This document shows, piece after piece, positions 1 to 5,187 of a stretch of DNA of 5,187 nt; positions within the stretch are counted from its first letter, which is position 1; each line of letters starts with the position of its first letter. A program made the translations under genes and the position numbers. The notes beneath the pieces are model-generated. The model saw only the letters and a program-made list of their open reading frames with translations, did not search any database and had not been told where the DNA came from. The stretch lies in contig DMVN01000183.1 of the NCBI GenBank assembly GCA_003476685.1, forward strand, positions 1-5,187, read 5' to 3'. This DNA is from Acidobacteriota bacterium. GTDB taxonomy: Bacteria > Acidobacteriota > Aminicenantia > Aminicenantales > Saccharicenantaceae.

Positions 1-302
1 AAGGCACTTCCAGATTCTTAAAGCGGCATAAAATAGAAAACATCAGGCTTCATAAAATTCACCAGCCACACCAGCCCAACCTGAAAGATTACCTGATGGG
101 GAAAAAGATTGATTTCCTGATTTCCATACCGCATACCGAAAAAAGAATTGAATTCGACTCCGACTCCCGGATGCGACGTCTGGCCGTAGACCTGGGTATC
201 CCGGTCATCACCAACCTGCAGTTAGCCGAAGCTTTCGTCAACGCCCTGAGGCTTCGCCGCCTGGAAGGCCTTAAAATCAAAGCCTGGCAGGAGTATGAGT
301 AA
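1..302 (+). CDS. carB: Carbamoyl-phosphate synthase large subunit, C-terminal fragment (MGS-like domain)
   Basis: This is the 3' end of a gene that enters from the left. The first complete codon is at 3 and the stop is TAA at 300-302, giving 99 residues. CarB makes carbamoyl phosphate from bicarbonate, ATP and glutamine-derived ammonia for arginine and pyrimidine synthesis, and its last domain is the MGS-like regulatory domain. Visible marks are a GTSRFL start matching the family's 'GT..FL' loop, then PNLKDYLMGKKIDFLISIP, then RRLAVDLGIPVITNLQLA, which matches the CarB consensus 'RR.AVD..IPLITN...A'. The ending KIKAWQEYE resembles the longer CarB type seen in Bacteroidetes ('IKSWDEY'). An ATG at 96 lies inside the domain and is not a real start. 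The ATP-grasp domains are outside the window, so a CarB paralogue or split subunit cannot be excluded. Methylglyoxal synthase and PurH share the fold but lack this C-terminal wording. The gene appears unrelated to the pair downstream. Confidence 0.85.
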   Translation, partial: GTSRFLKRHKIENIRLHKIHQPHQPNLKDYLMGKKIDFLISIPHTEKRIEFDSDSRMRRLAVDLGIPVITNLQLAEAFVNALRLRRLEGLKIKAWQEYE

Positions 303-612
303 ATCTGATATTGTCTCTTATACCCTCTATATCGTTTTCATAGTCTAACCGTGAATTCGTTTTTACCCAGGCCATAACCGTACCATGTCGATTAAGCTTA
401 CAGAAACAACCTGGTTACCTCAACAATAATTCTTTGGCCAACCTAAAAACGATGTCTTAACCGGAAAGAACAAGTGGCTTGACTTAAAACTTTAAATGAG
501 TATAAACAAGTCAAAGGCTTATTTCATGAGGGCAAAACAAGAGAGCTGTTCGCGCCACCTAATCTAGCAAAGAAACACCCGCGCCCTGACTTCTGGAAAT
601 TAGCCTTTCAGG
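303..612. other. AT-rich intergenic region between carB and the large-gene pair
   Basis: About 310 bases without an intact gene. Base composition falls sharply here: 18 of 60 bases are G or C at 481-540, against 42 of 60 at 1441-1500. No strong hairpin with a T-run follows the carB stop, so I cannot point to an intrinsic terminator. The stretch 350-478 shows nothing I can name apart from short open frames of 14 codons and about 20 codons. The right half holds a promoter-like hexamer pair and a start-less protein-like frame, both listed separately. Confidence 0.7.
479..506 (+). promoter_or_regulatory. Candidate sigma70-type promoter for the large-gene operon
   Basis: TTGACT at 479-484 matches the -35 consensus TTGACA at five of six bases. 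TATAAA at 501-506 matches the -10 consensus TATAAT at five of six. The spacer is 16 bases, close to the optimal 17. The pair lies in the most AT-rich part of the gap and points toward the gene starting at 628. Transcription would begin near 513 and leave a leader of roughly 115 bases. In AT-rich DNA such pairs also arise by chance, and the host's sigma factor preferences are unknown. Confidence 0.42.
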
Positions 613-650
613 TTGAAGGAGGGCATTATGTCAGACCCAAATCCCCTTAA
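483..650 (+). pseudogene. Possible decayed gene remnant (start-less, protein-like frame)
   Basis: Right after a TGA at 480-482, this frame stays open for 55 codons to a TAA at 648-650, overlapping the start of the next gene by 23 bases. It has no ATG, GTG or TTG start. Its translation is nevertheless protein-like, with segments such as KGLFHEGKTRELFAPPNLA and KKHPRPDFWKLAFQVEGG. Just upstream, another frame (430-495) reads FFGQPKNDVLTGKNKWLDLKL before a stop, so the two could be pieces of one gene broken by a frameshift and stops. I recognise no family. An open run of 55 codons is not rare by chance, so this is a weak call. Confidence 0.2.
616..622 (+). promoter_or_regulatory. Ribosome binding site that fixes the start of the Tat-signal gene
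   Basis: AAGGAGG lies at 616-622, five bases before the ATG at 628. It is a near-perfect Shine-Dalgarno sequence at normal spacing. It decides between the ATG at 628 and an in-frame TTG at 613: the TTG has the site inside its own coding sequence, so it is not the start. Confidence 0.85.
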
Positions 651-3600
651 CCCGGGAAATGGCGACAATGGCCAGAAGAAAAACAAACTGACCAGAAGAA
701 AATTCCTCTCCTACGCCGGGATACTCGGAGCCACTCCAGTTATCGGCCAGTTGCAGCAGATTCAGAAAAAAATTATCCCGCAAAAACAGATAGTCTTACC
801 GCAGACCGGGCTGATGATTTCAGCTCTGAGGCCCGACGACCTGCTCTATCTTGATTTCGAATTTATCAACCTCAAGCTGGTCAACCTGCCGCGGCCCCAT
901 CTGGTCAGAGAGAATGTTTCCCAGCCGGCCTACCTTATCGTCCATTTCCCGCCGCAGAGTATCGCCGAAGAGGCTTTTTATGAAGCCAGCACCCCGGCCG
1001 AATCTGAAACCCCCAAGCCACCACCGGTTTTTTCCAGAATCTCAGGACCCAGCCGCCTGGCCTTTCTCGTTCCTGATGAAATGAAAGAGGTCCCGCTGAC
1101 CCTGGAATCACTCCTGGCCTGGCATCTTTACCAGCCGAGCCTGGTCCCGGTTGCCCTGGCCCCCTCAGTTCCGGGTCAGGCTGGGCCCAGAGCAGTTCAG
1201 CCTAAAACTGGAACCCCGGCTACTGCTACCCGCTCTCTCCTGACACAAACCGGGCCCTCAACCCAGAACCTATACTTAAAACAAAACAGGCTGGCTCAGG
1301 CTCAAGTCGGTCCGGCCTTAAAAGCCCTGCTCAAACCTTCTCCACCCGAAAAATTTCACACGGTGATCGAGATGCCCTACCGGCTGATTCTTTCGCCCAA
1401 TGCTTATAATGTCTGGCTGCACACGGCCGGAGCCACCTCTACCGCCGGCTGGACCGAGCTCTGGCACACCCGGCTGGCTGCTCTCAATCCGGATGGCTCG
1501 GTCAGCGAATCAGACAATCCTTACCTGGCCGTTCGGGCCGTCTGGTCGCCAGATGTTGATGTTAACAACCTGGTTGGGCCTGACCCGGAACATAAAGCCC
1601 GACCGCGCCTTTCTCTCGACCCCAACGACCGCCACCAGATTGTTCACCTGAGCAGCAATTTTACCCTCCGTAACCCGGATAATTCAGCCTACGAGCCCAA
1701 GCCGGTTAAAGTCAACCGGATGATTCTGAGCCCGCTGGGAGCCTGGCTGGACTCCATCGGCAACTGGACCCCGATGTCGCCGCTATCGGTGGTCACCTGG
1801 CAACACCTGGCCTCCATGGGCCGCGACCATTTTGTCAAGGTGGTTTACCGGGGATACCTTCTGCCTTTCGGCCACCGGGCCGCTCTGGTCAAAGAGACCG
1901 AGAGAAAATTTTATAAAGGCAAGGATGGCCAGAATATCGCCTACCTATTCCAGAAAAAATATATCGTTATCCGCGACCCGGATCGCACCTTCCCCGCACC
2001 CTTCCAGCAATACGACGGGCGGGAAGTGCCATTCAAGCTGGTCAAAATCACCACCAGGAAGACGCCACCGCTCGACCCTCCCGAAAATACCCAGGTTCTG
2101 CCGGATTCCGGTCAGCAGGCTTTCTGGCCCAAAGTCGGCGGTCAGGATTTCGAATTTCACTTAATCGCCACCGACCAGGAAGGCCGGGAAGTTGAGTTTC
2201 GGATGCCCATGGTCTTCGTAGAAAACTTCTATGCCTTCAACCAGAACAAGCTCAACCAGGTAATCGGAGCTTATAATTCAAAATCTACAACTCCAGTGGT
2301 GAAGAGAAAACCCGACCTGATGGGCCAGAGCATTTCTTTTGCCCCGGAGAAGAAAAAAGGTGACACCACTTTCGAAACTGAATCCCTGACCTGGCAGGTG
2401 GTGGAAGCTAAACCAAACTCTTCACCGCAGGCCTTCGAAATGCAGGACCAGCCGATGTGCTTTCCGGCCCTGGAGGAAGCCTCCATTGCCATCCCGGCCC
2501 TTAAAAACCTGGTCGGATTTGACAGCACCCAGGTGAAGTACGCCGAGGCTTATATCAAGAACGGCCTCACTCCATCCGGCAACAAGGGCGAATTGATTTT
2601 CCAGGTTCTCAACCCCCCTCGCCTGGATTTTGCCGCCGGCGGTAAAGCGGAAAAATCCGGCGGAATCGCCACCCCCAGTTTTTCCATAGTGGGCCTGTCC
2701 AGAATCCTGGGCCCGGTCGGGGCCGGGCTGTCTGATTCTGCCCCGGACCCGGTAGCCCAGGCTGCCGGAGCCCTGAACGACATCGTGGCCGGAAAGTTTG
2801 ACCCCAAGAAGTTCTTCAGCGATAAAGCCAAAATTCTCGGTGGGATCCTGCTTCAGGACCTCATCGACCAGGTTAACGATTTTACCAGCCCGGCCAACAG
2901 CGGTAAGGCTCTGACCATAAAGAACGAACAGGTTTATGAAAGCGACGGCAAAACCCCGGCTGGCATCAAGACCCTGCTCAAATGGACACCGAGCGTCCAC
3001 GATGTTCTGATTTTTGTAGCCAGCCGGGACGGGACCAAGTCCACACTCACCCTGAATGTCGAAGCTATCAACTATTTTAACGGGAAGGAATCGACCTACA
3101 AGGTCAAGGGTGAACTCACCGATTTTACCCTGGACCTGATAAAAGGCATAACCACTTTTATCCTGGTCAAATTCTCCAAGTTCACCTTTACCGCCGAGAA
3201 AGGCAAGAAGACCGATGTCGACCCGAAAATCGCTTCGCTCGACTTCCAGGGCCCGCTCAAGTTCATCAAGGAACTGCTGGATAAAATTCCGTTGCCGGGT
3301 GGCTTCAGCGACGCCGACGGCGGTTTTGGCGGGAAGCCTATCGTGAAGGTGGATGCTTCGGGCGCCAAGCTTGGCTATGCCCTGTCGATTCCGGATGTGG
3401 CCTTTGGCGTATTCACCCTGCAGAACTTAAAATTCACCGGCGAAATTTACCTGCCCTTTACCGGTGACCCGGTTTCCCTGCGGTTTGCTTTCAACGAGAA
3501 GAACAATCCCTTCCTGGTGACTGTGGCCATGTTCGGCGGCGGCGGCTTCTTCGCCATCGTGCTCCAGCCCCACGGAATAAAACTCATTGAGGGGGCGCTG

Positions 3601-3966
3601 GAATTCGGCGGCAGTTTCGCCATGAATATCGGCGTGGCCAGCGGCGGAGTAACCCTCATGGCCGGCATCTACTTCAAGTATGAAGATGACGCCCTGACCC
3701 TGACCGGTTATGTCCGCTGCACCGGCGAGCTGGATGTCCTGGGGCTAATCAGTATCTCGGCCGAATTCTACCTGGCTCTGACCTACGAAGAAGCCCGGAA
3801 CCGGGTCTGGGGCCAGGCTTCCCTGACTGTCAAAATCAAGATCGTCTTCTTCAGCATCAAGGTTACTCTGAAAGTCGAAAGAGAATTCGGGCATTCACCG
3901 GCCCCGCTTTTCTGCGACCTGATGGAAGAGAAAGACTGGCTGGCTTACTGTGAAGCCTTTGCCTGA
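628..3966 (+). CDS. Large uncharacterised protein with Tat signal and beta-rich C-terminus
   Basis: I do not recognise a characterised family. The product is 1112 residues, started at the ATG at 628 because a strong Shine-Dalgarno site ends five bases upstream. Residues 1-21 are polar. Then comes TRRKFLS with twin arginines at 23-24 and a short hydrophobic run (YAGILGATPVIG) to about 40, matching a Tat signal. There is no clear AxA cleavage site or lipobox, so it may be poorly cleaved. Residues roughly 165-225 form a Pro/Ala/Gln/Thr-rich linker. Motif-like blocks are PYRLILSP from 250, TELWHTRL at 276-283, VRAVWSPD at 302-309, and GRDHFVKVVYRGYLLPFGHR at 398-417. From about 900 onward the chain is glycine-rich with alternating hydrophobic residues, including GGGG at 970-973 and VKIKIVFFSIKVTLKV from 1068. 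It ends in DWLAYCEAFA. There are only four cysteines: 611, 1031, 1096 and 1108. I infer a folded, Tat-exported or membrane-anchored structural or binding protein. No catalytic motif is evident. Confidence 0.8.
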   Translation: MSDPNPLNPGNGDNGQKKNKLTRRKFLSYAGILGATPVIGQLQQIQKKIIPQKQIVLPQTGLMISALRPDDLLYLDFEFINLKLVNLPRPHLVRENVSQPAYLIVHFPPQSIAEEAFYEASTPAESETPKPPPVFSRISGPSRLAFLVPDEMKEVPLTLESLLAWHLYQPSLVPVALAPSVPGQAGPRAVQPKTGTPATATRSLLTQTGPSTQNLYLKQNRLAQAQVGPALKALLKPSPPEKFHTVIEMPYRLILSPNAYNVWLHTAGATSTAGWTELWHTRLAALNPDGSVSESDNPYLAVRAVWSPDVDVNNLVGPDPEHKARPRLSLDPNDRHQIVHLSSNFTLRNPDNSAYEPKPVKVNRMILSPLGAWLDSIGNWTPMSPLSVVTWQHLASMGRDHFVKVVYRGYLLPFGHRAALVKETERKFYKGKDGQNIAYLFQKKYIVIRDPDRTFPAPFQQYDGREVPFKLVKITTRKTPPLDPPENTQVLPDSGQQAFWPKVGGQDFEFHLIATDQEGREVEFRMPMVFVENFYAFNQNKLNQVIGAYNSKSTTPVVKRKPDLMGQSISFAPEKKKGDTTFETESLTWQVVEAKPNSSPQAFEMQDQPMCFPALEEASIAIPALKNLVGFDSTQVKYAEAYIKNGLTPSGNKGELIFQVLNPPRLDFAAGGKAEKSGGIATPSFSIVGLSRILGPVGAGLSDSAPDPVAQAAGALNDIVAGKFDPKKFFSDKAKILGGILLQDLIDQVNDFTSPANSGKALTIKNEQVYESDGKTPAGIKTLLKWTPSVHDVLIFVASRDGTKSTLTLNVEAINYFNGKESTYKVKGELTDFTLDLIKGITTFILVKFSKFTFTAEKGKKTDVDPKIASLDFQGPLKFIKELLDKIPLPGGFSDADGGFGGKPIVKVDASGAKLGYALSIPDVAFGVFTLQNLKFTGEIYLPFTGDPVSLRFAFNEKNNPFLVTVAMFGGGGFFAIVLQPHGIKLIEGALEFGGSFAMNIGVASGGVTLMAGIYFKYEDDALTLTGYVRCTGELDVLGLISISAEFYLALTYEEARNRVWGQASLTVKIKIVFFSIKVTLKVEREFGHSPAPLFCDLMEEKDWLAYCEAFA

Positions 3967-3968
3967 AA

Positions 3969-3975
3969 GTGAGGA
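3969..3975 (+). promoter_or_regulatory. Ribosome binding site in the 14-base intergenic gap
   Basis: GTGAGGA, with a GAGG core at 3971-3974, lies six bases before the ATG at 3981 and just after the TGA at 3964-3966. It supports that ATG over the next in-frame one at 3999. It is weaker than the site of the upstream gene. The tight spacing leaves no room for a separate promoter or terminator, so the two genes are probably read from one transcript. Confidence 0.65.
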
Positions 3976-3980
3976 CCACC

Positions 3981-5187
3981 ATGGCTAAATCAACTGTAAT
4001 GTGGACCTTATGTCCCAACGGAATCAAGGACGGGAAACTGCAGTTTTCAGCTGCAGTCTCCATCCGCCTGGAAGAAGGCTCCGGCGGGAAAACCCCCAGC
4101 TTGAACCTTTTCCCCGAAATCCTCAACTGGCCAGAGACGGTCAAAGCCATCAATTTCGGTGTGACCTATGATAAGAAAAAGTCGGCCGAACCGGTCGAAG
4201 CCAGGCGGGTTTCACCCGACCCGGACCTGGAGCTCTGGCAGGCCATCTTCAAGCCGGAAGCGCCGGTCTTCAATTTTAAGATGGCTGACCTCAGTAAAAA
4301 TCTGGTGGTCTCCTACCCGGTTAAAAACGTCCTGACCTTTGTCGCTTCCACCTATCTGAACGTGGCTTCAGAATCACCGGAAGAACCGCCTCCAATGGAA
4401 AAACTTTTCCATACCGATGGCCTGGCCCAAATCCGGCTCAAACCCATCACCGATGTCCGCCTGGCTCAGACCGTTCAGCTCCGGACCACCCAGCAGGTTA
4501 TGGCCCAGTCGGTTAGACGCGAAGCCGAAAGCCAGAAAATAAAAGCCGTCCAGGTTACTCCCCTGCCCCAGCCACCCAAGGATTTCTTTCTGCTGCGGGA
4601 TTTCCACAAACCGAAAAACAGGATAACCCTTGACCCCAAGACCAAGCAGCCGATAATCAAGAAAGTCCCCATCACCAAACCCCAGATTGATTTTCACCAG
4701 GCCCTGGCTTTCATCACCAATTATCCTGCCCTGATGAGGCTGCTCGGACTGGCCATTGATTTCGAGCTGGAGGTCCCAGCCGATTTTCCGTCGAGCGGCT
4801 GGATCAAAATTGTGCCCCAGGGCCGGAACGATGAGACTCCACGGACTGCTTACAATTACGACCCGGGCCGCGGAATCTTTGAAGCTGCAAGCAGCCAGAA
4901 GCCGCCCGAGGTGGTCAACGGTTTTCTGAACCTGGCCGACGATGAGCAATACGACCTTGTCCAACTTGACGTGGATGCCGTAGCCCTGAAAACTGCCGAG
5001 CTGGCTGACACGGCCGAAACCAAAGAAAAAGCCGACCTTCCGGCCCTGCGCTCGAGCGGGCTGGGGGTGGTCAAAAATGAACAGGCCAAAAGCATAGCCA
5101 AAGTTCTGGTGCGAGCGGTGGAGCTCAACTCCGACCTGGTGCGCAAGAGAGAGTTAACCCTGTATGCCGAAGACCTGATTCAGGGCT
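3981..5187 (+). CDS. Uncharacterised partner protein, 3' end beyond the window
   Basis: An uninterrupted frame of 402 codons runs from the ATG at 3981 off the right edge with no stop. I cannot name a characterised family. The N-terminus (MAKSTVMWTLCPNGI) has no signal peptide or membrane segment. Residues 16-70 look like a beta-type domain with FPEILNW at 44-50. Residues roughly 125-235 are rich in Gln, Lys and Pro (for example PLPQPPKDFF). FHQALAFITNYPALMRLLGL begins at 238 and leads into a strand-like IDFELEVP. Then come a more acidic Ala/Glu/Asp stretch from about 310 to 350, LPALRSSGLGVV from 353, and LTLYAEDLIQG at 392-402, where the window ends. The last two blocks look like conserved signatures. 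From memory, similar hypothetical proteins end this region with 'LYAEDL..GYR.DV', which would lie just outside. The gene follows its neighbour by 14 bases and shares its codon style, so a joint function is likely. It is probably soluble, either cytoplasmic or carried out with the Tat-targeted partner. Confidence 0.8.
   Translation, partial: MAKSTVMWTLCPNGIKDGKLQFSAAVSIRLEEGSGGKTPSLNLFPEILNWPETVKAINFGVTYDKKKSAEPVEARRVSPDPDLELWQAIFKPEAPVFNFKMADLSKNLVVSYPVKNVLTFVASTYLNVASESPEEPPPMEKLFHTDGLAQIRLKPITDVRLAQTVQLRTTQQVMAQSVRREAESQKIKAVQVTPLPQPPKDFFLLRDFHKPKNRITLDPKTKQPIIKKVPITKPQIDFHQALAFITNYPALMRLLGLAIDFELEVPADFPSSGWIKIVPQGRNDETPRTAYNYDPGRGIFEAASSQKPPEVVNGFLNLADDEQYDLVQLDVDAVALKTAELADTAETKEKADLPALRSSGLGVVKNEQAKSIAKVLVRAVELNSDLVRKRELTLYAEDLIQG

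Noticed and set aside
295..348. 17-codon hydrophobic frame overlapping the carB stop (MSKSDIVSYTLYIVFIV)
   Set aside because: No Shine-Dalgarno sequence precedes it, it is very short and it has no recognised relative. A translated leader or toxin peptide is possible but unsupported.
303..478. Intrinsic terminator for carB
   Set aside because: I searched by eye for a stem followed by T residues. Only 4-base stems such as CAAG-TGG-CTTG (471-481) appear, which is too weak to call.
496..567. 23-codon frame starting MSINKSKAYF
   Set aside because: It is too short, has no ribosome binding site and overlaps both the -10-like hexamer and the better protein-like frame.
613..627. In-frame TTG at 613 as the start of the large Tat-signal gene (adds MKEGI)
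   Set aside because: The AAGGAGG ribosome binding site falls inside those five codons and is ideally spaced for the ATG at 628. Nothing suitable lies upstream of the TTG.
2632..2662. GC-rich inverted repeats around CCGCCGGCGG and CCGGCGG
   Set aside because: They are coding sequence for an Ala/Gly-rich loop in the large protein. The GC-rich codons explain them, and there is no terminator-like T-run.
2422..3000. 192-codon open frame on the - strand
   Set aside because: It is antisense to the 1112-residue gene, which stays open throughout. GC-rich coding DNA commonly gives such antisense open runs.
4035..4057. 12-base palindrome AAACTGCAGTTT followed by a second CTGCAG 7 bases on, forming an inverted repeat
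   Set aside because: It lies inside the second large gene, about 55 bases after its start, has no T-run and is explained by ordinary codons. An operator role is conceivable but nothing else supports it.
4374..4964. 196-codon open frame on the - strand
   Set aside because: It lies wholly antisense to the continuous + strand gene from 3981. Its translation is not protein-like in any family sense and it has no convincing ribosome binding site.
1..5187. CRISPR array, tRNA, rRNA, insertion sequence or attachment site
   Set aside because: I saw no spaced direct repeats, tRNA-like cloverleaf, rRNA signature, transposase motif or terminal inverted repeats.

Overview
The window holds two tandem large + strand genes, both uncharacterised as far as I can tell (one complete, one cut by the right edge). 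To their left lie the end of a housekeeping gene and an AT-rich gap. All supported coding is on the + strand. The genes are GC-rich (70% G+C in the 60 bases from 1441) and the gap is much poorer (30% in the 60 bases from 481). Both large genes have recognisable Shine-Dalgarno sequences, and the first encodes a twin-arginine (Tat) signal. This points to a free-living bacterium with a Tat export system. The carB tail has the 'IK-W-EY' ending I associate with Bacteroidetes-type CarB proteins, but the clear Shine-Dalgarno sites and the sigma70-like promoter are not typical of Bacteroidetes. My best guess is an uncultivated Gram-negative lineage, held with low confidence.

Layout. 1-302: the last 99 codons of a carbamoyl-phosphate synthase large subunit (MGS-like allosteric domain), with its 5' end outside the window. 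303-612: about 310 bases with no convincing intact gene. It has a plausible -35/-10 pair (479-506), a start-less open frame that reads like protein and may be a decayed gene (483-650), and no clear terminator. 628-3966: a 1112-residue protein with an N-terminal Tat signal, a Pro/Ala/Gln-rich linker, a mixed central region and a glycine-rich, beta-strand-rich C-terminus. 3981-5187: a second protein of at least 402 residues, with no signal peptide, running off the right edge.

The two large genes are 14 bases apart with a ribosome binding site in the gap, so they are almost certainly cotranscribed. I cannot assign an enzyme activity to either. Their motif-like blocks (RDH..KV..RG...PFGHRA, TELWHTRL, W..YC.AFA in the first; LPALRS.GL and LYAEDLI in the second) look like conserved family signatures. 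From memory, similar hypothetical proteins occur in actinobacteria and other phyla, but I could not check this. The likeliest candidate for an undescribed system here is this pair: a very large Tat-targeted beta-rich protein plus a signal-less partner that may be exported with it or stay in the cytoplasm.
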